Part shown: in pieces, positions 29,718 through 42,300 of the stretch
Numbering within the stretch: position 1 is the first letter of the stretch
Layout: the number at the start of each line of letters is the position of its first letter
Assembly (NCBI RefSeq): GCF_025024155.1
Contig: NW_026251721.1
Coordinates: 372,001-436,000 of the forward strand
Source: Gamsiella multidivaricata
Lineage: Eukaryota > Mortierellomycota > Mortierellomycetes > Mortierellales > Mortierellaceae
DNA: 64,000 nt
Direction of reading: 5' to 3'
Notes under the pieces: model-generated
Told to the model about the DNA's origin: nothing
The model's input: only the letters and a program-made list of their open reading frames with translations
The model's database searches: none
Translations under genes and position numbers: made by a program

Positions 29718-32700
29718 ATGGCTGACTACCAGGGCCTCCCTCAACACGACCAGGAAGAGGTCGGACATGCCTACGACCAGCCCCAGAAGGGTGCCTTCCT
29801 CCGCAAGAAGAGCACACTGCTCCTCGCCACTGCCGCTATTGCTCTCCTCGCCACCTCGGCCTACTTCTTGGGCGCGTCCAACGAGCTCTCGCCCAACAAG
29901 GTCCACTATGAGGATATCGGTCTCTCCGGTAGACATTACGCCCAGGGCCTCACCAAGTGCAAGGCCATCAAGAGAGAGAACAAGCACCAGTACCCCGCTC
30001 CCGAGACCAGGACCCTGAACCCTCGTTTCGTCAATGGCACAACCCCTACGCTGTTCAAGAATGGATATATCTTTGATGGTGTGTCTGAATCATTCAGGGG
30101 CGATCTTCTCGTCGACAATGGTCTGATTGTCAAGCTCGGCGGCAAGATTGAAGCACCCAGGGACGCAGTCGTCGTTGACCTCAAGGGTCACATCCTCACT
30201 CCCGGTATCGTTGATATGCACAGGTAGAGACGCAAGAAAGGGGAACAGTGGGAAGTTTAAGGGTCTGGCATCCGCGCGGGAGCGATTCTTTTTCTTGTTC
30301 TTTCCCCCTTGACAGTTTAATGCGCTCAATTGAAGCACAAGGTGATGATTCGATCCGTATACTTATTCAAACCTGTTCCGGATGTATTTAATTCAATGTA
30401 GTCATCTCGGCGTCGATTCCTGGCCTGCATTGGATGGGACTAGCGATACAAACGAAATGACCCAGCCTCTGACACCCTTCGTCCGCTCAATCGATGGATT
30501 CAACCCAAGCGACCCTGCTCGCGAATGGGTCTTGTCCGGAGGTGTGACTACCTCGCTCATCCTTCCTGGATCCGGCAACATCATGGGCGGAGAGGCCTAC
30601 ACTGTTAAGCTGCGCAAGGTTGACACCCTCAGCACGGACGACATGCTGGTTGAGGCTGGTGTCGATGACAAATGGCGTTATATGAAGATGGCCTGCGGAG
30701 AAAACCCCAAGAGATTCTACGGTGGTTACCTCCATCAGATGCCGTCCACCCGTCTTGGTGAGGGCTGGCTCCTCCGTGACCAATTTGCCAAGGCCACAGA
30801 GCTCAGACGCGCTCAGGATGACTGGTGCCATGCTGCTGAGGAACTGCCCCGCTTTGGTCGCCATCGCCTCCAGACCCCCTTCCCTGAGGACCTTCAGTAT
30901 GAAAGTTTGGTTGGCATTCTCAGAGACGATGTCAAGCTCAACATCCACTGCTACGAGACCCATGATCTGGAGGCCATGGTCCGTCACTCAAATGAGTACA
31001 GGTTCAAGATTTCAGCCTTCCACCACGGACTCGATGCCTATCGCGTTCCCGAAATCCTCAAGCGTGCCTACAAGGTTGTTCCCACCGTCGCCACCTTTGC
31101 CAGCAAGTTTGGTTATAAGAAGGAAGCCTTCCAGAGCTCAGTCAACGCCCCCAAGATCCTGGCAGACGCTGGTATCTCGGTCGCCATGAAGAGTGACCAC
31201 CCCGTCCTGAACTCTCAGCATCTCGTCTACGAGGCTGCCCAGGCTCACCACTACGGCCTCTCTGAAACCTTGGCTCTGGCCTCCGTCACCTCGGTCCCAG
31301 CCAAGGCCTTGGGCCTCGATCACCGTATCGGGAAGATTGCTGTGGGTATGGATGCCGATCTCGTCATTTGGGAGAAGCACCCTCTATCCCTTGGCGCCCA
31401 TCCTCTTCAGGTCTACATTGACGGTATTGCGCAAATCAAGGATGTGGATGCCTCAAAGTGGGAGGAGCAAGGCGAGCCTCAAAAGTTCCAGGAGTTCCCC
31501 GACCTGGCTGTTCCAAAGGATAAGAATGCTTGTACTGATAAGGCAGATTCTGGAGTCTTTACTGGAATCAAGAAGATCCTTTTGAACGGCAACGAGGAAT
31601 TCAGCGGTGAAGGCGATTTGCAGGTTGTTATTGAGAACGGGGAGGTCGTCTGTACAGGTTACTGCGGCCACGAAGTTGCTGCCATGACCAAGAAGGGCGG
31701 CCCTATCTATGATCTCGGCGGAGAGGGTGTTGTTTTGCCCTCGTTGCTCTCTGTTGGAGCCCCTAACCTCGGCTTGCAAGAGATTGCTGCCGAACCATCG
31801 ACTGGAGATGGTCGCCACAACCTGAACCCCGATGTCGTCTATGCTGCCGATGGACTTAAGTTTGGTGGGCTACATATGGACGAGGCCTACAAGGCCGGCA
31901 TCCTCACCGCTGTCACTGCCCCTGTGTCTCAACATGTTGTCCAGGGTGTCAGTGTTGCATTCCTTACTGGCGCCGAGAATGGTATGAAATCGTAAACAAA
32001 TGCAATGCAATTCAATGCTTATTTTTGTATTATAAAATCACACTGACCTGGTATAATTTCCTCCGACGCTCTAGCTTTCTCTCCCAAGGACGCTATCATC
32101 AGGGAGAAGGTCGCACTTCACGTCAAGATTGGAGATGAAATCAAGTCGACTCTCTTCCCTACTGTTTCGTCCCAGATCGCATTCCTTCGCACCGCTTTGA
32201 AGGAAGGAATTTCTGATTTGTTCCACGCCGACAATGAGTTTGCGCTCGCTGCTCGCGGTAAAATTCCTTTGGTGATTGAGGTCGATAACCGGGACGAGAT
32301 TGTGCGCATCATTCAGCTCAAGAAGCAGCTTGAGCGTGATGGCGCTAAGATCAAGATCTCGCTCCTAAGCGCCGTCGAGGCATGGACTGTTGCTGAGCAC
32401 TTGGCTGAGGCTGACATTGGAGTTATCTTGCGTCCGTACCTCTGCACCCCCGTCCAGTGGACTGCCCAGCGGTGCTTGCCTGGCGCCCCACTCTCTCAAG
32501 AGACTGGTCTTTCTGTTTTGTACAAGGCCGGTGTTAAGGTCGGTTTGGCTGCCCATGAGCCCGAGGATGTTCGCCAGCTGTCCTGGATCGCTGGTTGGGC
32601 TCGCTCTGACCTTGGTATCTCTGAGAAGGAGGCTGTCGGTCTCGTCAGCTGGAACTTGGCGGAGATTGTCGGTCTTCATACTAACCCCTCTGGCTTGGTG

Positions 32701-32796
32701 ATCTACAACGGCAACCCCTTCGAGTTTGGTGCCAAGGTCTCGGTCATTGTCGGTGGTGGAAAGTCTGGCATCCACTGCAACCCTCGCGCTTTCTAA
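29718..32796 (+). CDS. Membrane-anchored amidohydrolase-family protein
   Basis: Three exons: 29718-30223, 30402-31981 and 32075-32796, for 935 aa in consistent phase. A metal-dependent hydrolase of the amidohydrolase superfamily. One N-terminal membrane segment (about residues 32-52) after a basic stretch suggests a type II signal anchor with the catalytic part outside the cytosol. The H-x-H motif is split by intron 1 and reads GIVDMHSHLG (H168, H170). Further candidate ligands are IHCYETHD, ISAFHHGLDAY and the SDHPVLNSQ Asp. The C-terminal half repeats an amidohydrolase-like layout (VGLAAHEPEDVRQLSW, NPSGLVIYNGNPFEFGAKV), so it looks like two composite lobes. Substrate unknown; related fungal proteins are annotated only as amidohydrolase. 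Confidence 0.82.
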
Positions 32797-32984
32797 ACGT
32801 GCAGTGAGCTCATTGCACGCAGTTGTATATCATTTAATCATAAAAAGGAATAAAGCAAGCGAGTACTTTCTAAAATAAGCATAGAGCCGGATTTTAGCCA
32901 CCGTTATCCTGGATTAATCTGGCTGATAGGCAGCTCGCATGCATTCATTCATTCACACATGTTGCCGCTCAAAAAAGGGAGAAC

Positions 32985-33549
32985 CTACTTGACAACCCCT
33001 CCCCTTGAGGAAATCCACGTAAAATAGTTGACGCATTTGGTGCATCGTGGCCATCAGCTCGATTTTCTTTAAAAAAAAAGTGAAAGCTCGCAACGTGGCA
33101 AAAGTGTTTGTACTCGGACTTGAACCGAGGACCGTCTGTGTGTTAGACAGACGTGATAACCAACTACACCATACAAACGATCGCATTAGCTTGTTGAGAA
33201 CCGTTGTCACGGAAACATCTATATAGCCTATCATCCAATCGCATATGCATTCTGTAAATGCACGTATTCTCTAAATACACATTCTGTATGTGCACATCCC
33301 TGCATGCTTTACTGTACGTTCCTCAATTGCACGTCCCCTCCCTTGATATATATTGTCGCAGACCCAACAAGCGCCATCTCTGTCTCCGTCTGTAACTCGG
33401 CCGCGGCAGTTTTGGATTCTGCTTCAGTTGCTGCTTTACCCAGCTGATTGTGCGTTTGCATCAAGATCCCTTGTGGGTTTAGTTCAAACTCGTTTATTCA
33501 GTCCACGCTCGCAAGCAGAAGGCCTGATAGACTTTACCAAAAGCTAGTG
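32985..33549 (-). repeat. Second, near-empty copy of duplicated tRNA-Val unit
   Basis: About 565 bp, inverted relative to the 2,966-13,555 copy. Read on the minus strand it runs ccactagcttttggtaaagt ... tRNA-Val ... ggggaggggttgtcaagtag. It lacks LINE C, LINE A, the SINE, the poly(A) stub, LINE B and the foldback element, so it displays their empty target sites. Similarity stops abruptly at both ends in both copies. No terminal inverted repeats longer than about five bases are evident. Confidence 0.9.
33106..33178 (-). tRNA. tRNA-Val(AAC), second copy
   Basis: Identical over 73 nt to the gene at 12,373-12,445: acceptor GTTTGTA/TACAAAC, anticodon loop CTAACAC, T arm CTCGG/CCGAG, followed by TTTT. 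Flanks are also shared for hundreds of bases, so this is part of a duplicated segment rather than an independent gene. Confidence 0.88.
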
Positions 33550-33565
33550 GCCGAAAATAAGATAA

Positions 33566-33840
33566 AAAAAAAGCTACGGAGCTGGTTTGGAGACGACGCT
33601 GCGATGCGACCATTATTCGGGAGCGAGAATGGAGGGTCGCAGCCAAACTAAAACGAACTCCGTACAAGAGGTCCTGGTAGGATTGGAGTGAGGGTTGTGA
33701 ATATATTTGTGATGCCGATCTCTGCCCTTGTGGTGCGTGTTACCCTGGCTGCGTGCTAAACCTTGACGGTAAGGATCGGATGCTATTGATGCTTACGGGA
33801 ACAAAATGATTATCAAGTATGGAGGGTGAGAGAGGATATC
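33566..33840 (+). mobile_element. Decayed 3' fragment of a LINE A-family element
   Basis: Aligns with the end of LINE A/B read on the minus strand. Shared stretches include aaagctacggagctg, gagagcgagaatgg-like, aaacgaactcc and tgtggtgcgt; the equivalent protein would be the KATELIWKPRCKATVARERE region. It carries stops and indels, so it is much older than LINEs A and B. It begins 17 bp beyond the tRNA-Val unit. Confidence 0.75.
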
Positions 33841-35306
33841 TCTTTTAACACGCTGAGCCCCTTGGGATAGACCGTAAGAATTTGCTCTAGGGTAGATCCA
33901 GGAAATGCGACCTACTTTGTGGTGACTGTGGATCGGCGAACTTTACTATAGCTACTTCATACTTCATTTGAAAAAACGCGGATTGTCCGTTAATTAAACA
34001 TCATACTGAAAGGAGCCCCGCCATATTGGCCGTTTTAAGTAGATCCGCGTGCATTATCTTTGGGAAAAGAGGTGTAAAATCGAGGCCCAAATGCAGTGTA
34101 TGCACCGAAAAACTGGGCGTATAGTCTGTCTCGGACACAGGGCGATCAAGGTGAAGGGACAGGCGGAAGAGGTTTATGTTTATTTTTATTTTTTTTTGTC
34201 CCAGGCACCGTGCATGCTACGACGACAAATGCAGTATGGATGAATAGATGTCATGACTTTAGCAAGGGAACATTACTCTAATTCCGTTATGCCATGAAAG
34301 CACTGGATAAAAAAAAATACGAAGATAGGGCCGTGGAAAGAAAGACACGATCCTGCAGCTCTGGGTAAATGTATCGACGGACATGTTTGGTGCTCAGAGC
34401 AGGTTGAGAGGCAGCACGCGGACATTGGATTGGTCAACCCTTGCAGATTGCCCCCACGTGCGCACACAAGACAAATTTGGTCCGGGCATTTGGATACTCT
34501 CAACACTGAGGCCTATGCTTGCGCTGCTGCTCTACTGGCTCAGGATAATAACGGAAGAGATATGCGAGCGAGGCCATTGATGGCGATAAGCGTTCTTTGT
34601 GCCAGAGCAGTTGTTGTTGTGTGTAAATGTGTGTGTGCAGGATGATGGCATCGAAAAGTGTCTACACAAGGAATCTGTGAGATCCCTGCCTGCCTGCCTG
34701 TCGCACGACTGAATCTTCAGCACGTTTGGGGCTAACGATAGGCAGATAGGTAGATAATCCTGATCGCATGTCTCTCCAGCCAAAGAGGGGCGAGGAAGAG
34801 GAGGGTCAGGAAGAGGGGAAGTGCATGTGCACTGTTTAGTTTTTCATAGTTTCATTGCAGATTGAATAAGTTATAGTCTGCGTCCAATTCTAAGATCGGA
34901 GTTGAGGCGTGTGCGATGTGTAGCACGACCAATTGGCCCTTCGGCAGTCGTCCTTACGTTGGCCGGCATTCGCATCACGTTTGTGCTCTTCCTGGTCCAG
35001 TTTGCCAGCCAATTGACCTTGCACCCTCACGTTTTTATCGCTCTTCCTCCTGTCGTCTTGGCCTCGGACTAACTCCTCCTCAGACATACTCCCTTTGTTG
35101 TGCTTCCTTCCTCGATGGTGCACATACACTCCAGCTACAACCACAATATCTTTTTTTTTTTTTTTTTTTTTTTGCTCCCACTCCCGACCTCTGCGCTCAG
35201 TGCTTTCTTTCTTTATTCACGTTCTCAGCCCAATTCGACTCTCTTTCTTTTCTTCATAACCTCACACCTCTAATTTTCTCCACTTCCTTTTCTGTCTACT
35301 TTGCAA
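33841..35306. other. Intergenic and bHLH promoter side
   Basis: No gene recognised. Contains A/T-runs (for example T24 at about 35,150-35,173) and a pyrimidine-rich 5' leader before the bHLH gene. Short open frames lack domains. Confidence 0.5.
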
Positions 35307-37010
35307 ATGGGTTATACAGATATCGATTCTTCCGCGTCAAAAAAGTCGACTCCTCACTTCAAACCAATCGTCCCTGCTCCTCACTCGCGTGGTCTCATCG
35401 CCACCCATCCTTCCTCTATACTTTCCACCCTCACCTCCCCACTCACCCCAGATCCCTCACCCACCATGACCCCCGAGGACCCAAAGTACCACTCGCACCG
35501 TCGCAGAGACTCTGGATCAACCGCTACCTCTCCTACTGCCGCCTTTGCACATGAGCACTCACGAAACTCTGCCAAGGGACACACGACCGCGGGCTATCAT
35601 CTTCCTACGTTTGGCGACTTGAGCAAAACCGCGGCTCCCTCGAGCACCTCCTCTTCTCCCTCCAGCTCGTCTCGGCCGCTCCATACTCTCTATCCAAATG
35701 GCACGCCTCCCATGTCGCCTGGCCACGTTCTCATCTCGCCCGTGCCACGCCCCCATTACGGTATCACTGACCCGAGTCAATACTCCTCCTCGTCCTCAAG
35801 CGGGTTCTACCAGCTCCCACCTCCCCTTCAGCCATTCGCGCCGCGTCAAAGCCCACATCAGTCGCCAGCAATACAGCCTCAATCTAGTCAGGGCCATTTC
35901 CTCCCTCCTCTGCCGCCTCTCCCCTCTTCCGCGCATTCGACCAACTATTCTCCGCGATCCACACCTCAGATGTCCCCACTTCCCAACCACTATATGGTCT
36001 CGCCGGCCATGGGCCCACTCTCCCCTTACCCAACCCCACAGCACCAGCCGCGACACTTCTCGAGCCCACACTCTGACTCGATGGCGGCACCGAAGCAGTC
36101 TATCCCCGCCATGATCCTTCCGGCCTCAGCGCTCTCGTCCTCCTCTGGAGCCCAGGAGGCAGCTTCGCGATCTTATTCCACAATCCTCCCACATCGGGAT
36201 CATTCTGAACTCAGCTCACCGGCCACTGCACCCGTTGCTGATCACTCAGCCCCAAGCTCCCCTCGGCGGTTCATGATGCTCCCTCCCCAAAGTACACCCG
36301 CAAGCTCTTCAACACAGCGCACCTCCCGGTCACAGACCCGCAAGGACAGCGCTAATACTGCTACCTCAACCACGACGACACCCACAAGACGTCGCGCCTC
36401 CTCCAATAGCAAGCTTGTCGATCAAGAGACCCGGGACCTGCTACGCAAGGTCTCGCACTCTGCGATTGAACGCCGGCGACGCGAGCGCATCAACGATAAG
36501 ATTCTGCAACTCAAGCACCTGGTACCCGCCTGCGTCGATGAGGACCATCTCCATAAGCTGTCGATCTTGCAGAGCACGATCGAATATATCCAGCATCTCA
36601 AGGCCATTCTCCCGGCCTCGGTCGCGAACGCCAAGGTCGGAAGGGCGACGAACAGTAATCCGAATAACAAGACTACGGATATGCTCGAGGCCATGGGAGG
36701 ATCAATTTCAAGCAAGAGTCCATTGACACCTTTGATGACCACGGGATTGAATCATATCTATGAAAAGAGGATCCGAGTCGAGAAACAGGAGATCAGGGAT
36801 CTGATGAAGGAGCATTCGCCCAGGAACCTGGCCGAAGAAGCACCATTGTCGGCCAGTAGCTCATCGTCTCCGTCGTCCTCGGATGAAGATGCGAAGGATG
36901 GATTGCTATTGTTGGCTGGAGCTGGCCAGTCGATGGAGATTCCACAGCGACAGGACCAGAAACGAGTTGGTCGGAGGAAGGGGTCCCAGGAGAGTGGAAT
37001 GTACGATTAG
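35307..37010 (+). CDS. bHLH transcription factor
   Basis: 567 aa, single exon; start is the ATG at 35307 (MGYTDIDSS). The basic helix-loop-helix is near residues 370-435: the basic region HSAIERRRRERIND has the H-E-R triad that reads E-boxes (CACGTG-like), helix 1 is ILQLKHLVPAC, and helix 2 is LHKLSILQSTIEYIQHLKAI. The N-terminal 360 residues are Ser/Pro/His-rich and disordered with several SP/TP sites, suggesting phosphoregulation. A second helical patch, NHIYEKRIRVEKQEIRDLM, follows about 60 residues after the domain. The C-tail has a Ser-rich acidic patch. The closest fungal orthologue cannot be named from sequence alone. Confidence 0.88.
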   Translation: MGYTDIDSSASKKSTPHFKPIVPAPHSRGLIATHPSSILSTLTSPLTPDPSPTMTPEDPKYHSHRRRDSGSTATSPTAAFAHEHSRNSAKGHTTAGYHLPTFGDLSKTAAPSSTSSSPSSSSRPLHTLYPNGTPPMSPGHVLISPVPRPHYGITDPSQYSSSSSSGFYQLPPPLQPFAPRQSPHQSPAIQPQSSQGHFLPPLPPLPSSAHSTNYSPRSTPQMSPLPNHYMVSPAMGPLSPYPTPQHQPRHFSSPHSDSMAAPKQSIPAMILPASALSSSSGAQEAASRSYSTILPHRDHSELSSPATAPVADHSAPSSPRRFMMLPPQSTPASSSTQRTSRSQTRKDSANTATSTTTTPTRRRASSNSKLVDQETRDLLRKVSHSAIERRRRERINDKILQLKHLVPACVDEDHLHKLSILQSTIEYIQHLKAILPASVANAKVGRATNSNPNNKTTDMLEAMGGSISSKSPLTPLMTTGLNHIYEKRIRVEKQEIRDLMKEHSPRNLAEEAPLSASSSSSPSSSDEDAKDGLLLLAGAGQSMEIPQRQDQKRVGRRKGSQESGMYD

Positions 37011-37414
37011 ACTGGTTCTCACCTTGCTCAATAAACAAAAAGTGTCTGCATTATATACACATATTTATATTTGGCGGCAACGCGTCCGTCAGCTACGTAG
37101 ATGTAGGCCCAAGCGCAAAGAATACATCTTTTGCTGCCTACTGATCGAGCACACATCACAGCGCGATCTACGCGAAGTCGAAGGGGCGGCAAAAGGCGGA
37201 TATGGCAGGGCCCCCCGTCCATCCGTAAACCAATAAGGGGTTCCAACACTCAAACAGGCGGTTGGCAGCAACAAGCTGTGGTCTTAATTCGTTTCAGTTG
37301 AATTTTTTTTTTTTTTATTGCTTCGGTATTTGACAAAGTCGGGATGGATGGATGGATGATGAGATGCATGTGAATGTGATTATGGACAAACAAGGACTCG
37401 TTTTTTTTCTTCTT

Positions 37415-39071
37415 TTAGACGCTCAATTCGGCCTTGCTCTCCTGGCGCAAGGTCTCCTCATAGGGCTTCAAGGCAGGCTGAACATAGTCCTTCAAGAAGC
37501 GATCGACCTGCTGAGGGGCACGGCCGATAAAGGTCGAGGGGTCCATCAAGGTCTCAAGCTCGCTCCAGATGGGCTCGAAGTAAGAGTCCTTGCGGATACG
37601 CTGGATCAAGTCGTTCTCGCCTCCCTGCTGCTTGACGACAGCACCGGCCTCGTGCGAGAGAACACGGATGTGCTCATGGCACTCTTGACGGTCACCGCCC
37701 TTCTTGACCATGGCCATGATGATGTTCTCGGTCGCCATGAAGGGAAGTTCCTGGCTGATACGGCGCTCAATGACCTTGGGGTACACGACAAGACCCTCCG
37801 AGATGTTCTGCAGCAGTGTCAACAGAATGTCCATGGTCAAGAAAGCCTCGGGCAAGCAGATGCGGCGGTTGGCACTATTCCATCGATATAGAAGTTATTG
37901 CCATGGTTAATTGCATATTCGATATCGATGAGTAACATATATGGGTGTCTTTTGTTCTTACCTATCATCAAGAGTGCGCTCCAGCCACTGAACACTAGCA
38001 GTCCCGAGGGCATCCTGGACCAGAATCTGGAGATGGCGGGCCAAAGAACAGGCACGCTCGCAGCGCATGGGGTTTCTCTTGTAAGCCATAGCAGAGCTTC
38101 CAATCTGATCCTTCTCAAAGGGCTCCTCGATCTCCTTCAAATTGGCCAAAAGACGAATATCGGTCGCAATCTTGTGAACAGTCGCACCGAAGGAGGCCAT
38201 AGGCATCAGGACATCGACATCGATCTTACGAGAATAGGTCTGGCCGGTGACGGGGTAGTATTCCTTGAATCCCGAGAGCTCTGTCACGCGCTGGTCCAAG
38301 GCCTCGACCTTGTCGTGGTCACCCTCAAAGAGGGCCAAGAACGATCCCTGGGTTCCTGTGGTTCCCTTGACTCCACGGAATCCAATGTCCTCACGAACAC
38401 GGGTCAGGTTGCGGAGATCCCAGAGTAATTCCTGAATCCAGAGGGTCGCGCGCTTGCCGACAGTTGTCAATTGAGCGGGTTGGAAGTGGGTGAAGCCCAA
38501 GGTGGGCAGGTTCTTGTACTGCTCCGCAAAGTCGCTCAGGCGCTGGATGACACGAGCGAGCTTGGGCAGCAGGATGTCGAGGCCGTCGCGAAGGATGATC
38601 AAGTCTCCGTTGTCGGTGACATAGCAGGAGGTAGCACCCAAGTGGATGATACCGGCAGCCTTGGGGCAAGCAACGCCAAAGGTGTGAACGTGGGCCATGA
38701 CATCGTGGCGGCGCTTCTTTTCCTCAGCAATGGCGAGATTGTAGTCAATATCGAACTAGACAAGGACCGCATTCGATATCGATAGGATGGCGAGTCAGCA
38801 CAATGTTGATCAAAAGAAAAAGCGAGAAACAGGCTATTGAGCTGCAACAACGAGGCATAAAAGGAGATAACAGAATACGTACAAGGTGCTCCTTCATCTC
38901 CTCGATGGCACCCTCGGGAATGTCGAGACCGAGCTCCTTCTCGGCCACAGCAAGGTTGAGCCACAGCTTGCGCCAGGTGCTGAAGCGCTTGTTGTCCGAG
39001 AAGTTGGCAGCCATCTCGGGCGAAGCGTAGCGCGAGGTCAAGGGCGACTGGTAGCGGGCGTGGGCGTCCAT
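37415..39071 (-). CDS. ADE13: Adenylosuccinate lyase
   Basis: Three exons: 39071-38883, 38755-37962 and 37874-37415, giving 480 aa (yeast Ade13 is 482). Catalyses two fumarate-releasing steps of purine synthesis: SAICAR to AICAR, and adenylosuccinate to AMP. Seen: N-terminal [31 protein letters not shown] with the catalytic His region, [18 protein letters not shown], the fumarase/aspartase signature [15 protein letters not shown], and [19 protein letters not shown] across the last junction. Cytosolic homotetramer by family knowledge. TATATA sits directly before the ATG. Lies upstream of the lipin gene on the same strand and converges with the bHLH gene. Confidence 0.97.
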
Positions 39072-39364
39072 GGTATATAAAAATGTATAGGTGTGTGTGG
39101 AAGGATACGGGTGAAGAGAGAGGAGGGGAAGGGAAGACAAGAGAGGATGAGGAAGTGAGACGGCGTGAAAGATATTCTACTCCGTTCAGCCCTTTTTTGG
39201 CCTTCCCCGCACTTGCTTTTTATTTTTCGGGACAGCCACACCAGTCACTGTTTTTTTGTCTTCAATCTTTATCTTCAACAAGGTGTATATTGCTATGGTA
39301 CAATTATAGTCAAAATTATTGGGAATCGGACGTCCAAAACTCACCCTCCACGAACTCACGCCTT

Positions 39365-42300
39365 TCACAGGAAGGGCTCCTCCAGACCCTCCTCGATCTG
39401 ATCCAGGTATTCGTCGTCCTCGTCATCCTGGTCTTCCTCGTCGCCATACTCCCCATCCTCATAGTCACCCTGATACTCCTCCTCATCTCCCAAAAGAGCC
39501 TCGTCGAAACCCTCGCTAGGTCGTTGAAGCAGTCTCGATGCCATTGCGTCCTCGTCCTCTTCTTCCTGCTTGACCGACACCAGATCATCCGTCAGTCCGG
39601 TCCTATGGGCAACATGCTGGTCAAGGGAATTCTTGGATGACTTGGCAACGTCCTCGTTTGTTTGCAGCAGGCCATCCAGAGGAGGAGGCGAAGGAATCGA
39701 TACTGGGCGTACTACTTCCTCACCTGCGTAGGCCATCTCCGGAGAATGCGGAGTAGATGTAGCCGTAACCGTAGTCGGTTGAGGCACATGTGTCGCCTGA
39801 CTGCTGGCACTCCCGCTTCCGCTTCGGACAGCACGAATTAGGCGAGTGGGGACAAGGGCCGACAGCATCGAAGGCGAATTAGCTCTGATTTTCCTGGAGT
39901 CCCTCAATGACTGTCCATCCGTTTGTGACGCTCCATCCTCCTGACCTTGATGCTGATCCTGGCCTTCCTCGTCGCTTGTCGGCGACTCTTGGCGGCGGAG
40001 AAGGGCACCAGTATAGGAGCCTCTTTCGTATGAGGCCCGCTTGCTTTTTGAGTCAGCTGAAGGTGCAGTGGGGGAAATCGGTTGAAGGCTATTGCTGGAG
40101 GAAGAGTGTGTCATTAACACCACTCTCTTAGCAACGCTTGTTGTTGAGGACAGCAGCGAGGCCGAAGAGCTGGTCATGCCATAGTTGTTGGGGGCTATTG
40201 GAAGATCTGGTAATTCGATCTTTGGCAAATCTGCTTTCCAATAGTTCCAGTCGTTGAATTCGGGGGCCACGCGTTGTCCAGGGAAGATTTCGTTCACCAG
40301 ATCGTTCAGTGCCAAATACCTGTTGTAAAAGAAACAAAAGGTTATTAAGATGAGCAGATGAAAAACATTCAGGCATCTCTTACACACAAAATATGCCAAC
40401 AACTTACGAGGACTTAAAGGCGCTCAGCAGCTCCAGCTTCACCTCGCCATAGGAATCAATGGTAAAGATGCGAGAAGGCGGCACGTTGACACTTCTGTAG
40501 GAGAGAGCATCGGTGATACGGTTTCCGAATCCGGCATAGAACGGGTTCCTGTCTCCAAACAACTTCTTGACGTCGCGGAGACATGCCATCTTGAACACCT
40601 CAGGCTTTCGAATAATTACCTCTCGGTGGAATGCAGAGAAGAGACGATCTGGGCTCATGATCACAGGGCCGTCGGGAAGCTGGTAGCTGTTTTGCTCGAC
40701 CTTTTGCAGATACTTGCGCGTGTAGTCTGCCTGACCGATGGCGCGGGATGTCAGGTACAGGATGTGATATCCGTTGCTCCGGATGTCTGTAAATAGCTTG
40801 GCGACGCCGAGATGAGTCCAGTCGCGTCCTGCCATGGCAAAGATATGTCCCAAGGCATCCGACTTGGTGATGGTGCCGTCGATGTCAGAGATGACGACCT
40901 GAGCGTCATAATCCCACAAGAAGATCTTGGCAACGCACGTTGCTGTTCCTTGGTAAGCCGACGATACCGAGAATGAGACCGTGTTCGCTCCCTTCTTCAG
41001 ATTCAGCGAGCGCAATTGCTCTGAGGTCAAACGGAGTGTCTTTGCATACCGCTTCTTGTCCTCAGATCCATCTACAGATTTCTCCGAGAGTGCGGGGACG
41101 GCAGCATGGGTGTGAGCGTGCCCATTCTCCCGACCAGTCTCGAGAGGAGGCAGGGACTTGCTCCTTAGCGCTTTATTGACAGGGCGCACGTCGTCATCGT
41201 CGGAACCCACAGCCACAGCACCGGATTGATCATTGGCAACCGTTGTCGCCGCGGTGTTCACATCTGGGGTCGAAGGGGAAGAATTACTGCCTGCAGGTGT
41301 CTTCCTGAACCAACGAGAGATGGTGCCAAATCGAGTAGAGGTGGGTCTGTCGCCAGCGGTGAGAGCCTTCTGATCTTTAAGATCGTGGCTGGCAGTATCA
41401 GCTAGGGGTTGATGGAAGAAAAGCAGGGATACAAGCTGAGGCACGGCGTTGTTCCAAGTATAGAAGCGACCATCCATGTAGCAAACAAGTCTCTTGTCAG
41501 CCAACACAGCCGCTGGATCTTTCGTGAAGGCTTCAAAGGTCAACTGTGCATTCTGGAACGCTTTGTGGCCAGCAGCCTAGTTAGATGCGACATTAAGCGT
41601 TAGACTTGTGCCTATTTAAGATAGCATCAATAAGCCCGATTCCAGCATGATGCCCTAAAAGCCACTTACAAGATCCTTCCCGAACTCCTCTTCTCCACAA
41701 AGACTTAGTGCTACATGGCAGGTGACTGAACCCATCTGGAATTCCTTAGTCTCAATCTCAACAGGTACTTCAGGTGCCATAGGCTTGAGAGCCTCCTCCT
41801 TAATCTCATCGTCCTCGTCGGGGTTGTCCTGCTTTACTGGCAGACTGCCCCATCCCCATGTCCACTGCTTGCCTTGAATGCTGGCAGGAGCCTTTCCAGT
41901 CTCGTACTACATTAAAAACAAGGATATCTTAGCCACTGCATGACCTGGATGAACTTGGTAGAAGCATTATGCTGCTCAAGCAATACACATACCTCCATTT
42001 CAGTATCGCTCATAACACTAGGTCTCTGCTCCCGTTTAGGCAAGACTTCTGCTGCAACGGCTGCGTTCTTAGGCTGAGGATCTTTGAGGCGCTCCACATT
42101 GCGAGCGATTGTCGGGAATGGTACGTCTATGGACAGCAGGACACATCATTGATATGAATATTCATAGTCGCTACCAGGCATGACCAAATGCATGCGCAGT
42201 AGATGAAGTCCTTACCTGACTCCCCAATGGATGGCATGCTGTTAGCCCTTTTTCTTCCTTTTCTTCCTTGCCAACCAGTCGGAATGCCGGCCCTCTTCTT

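Noticed and set aside
33353..33547. 64-aa frame (MSQTQQAPSLSPSV...) in the tRNA-Val unit
   Set aside because: Present in both unit copies but diverges after about 17 codons, so conservation is only that of the DNA repeat.
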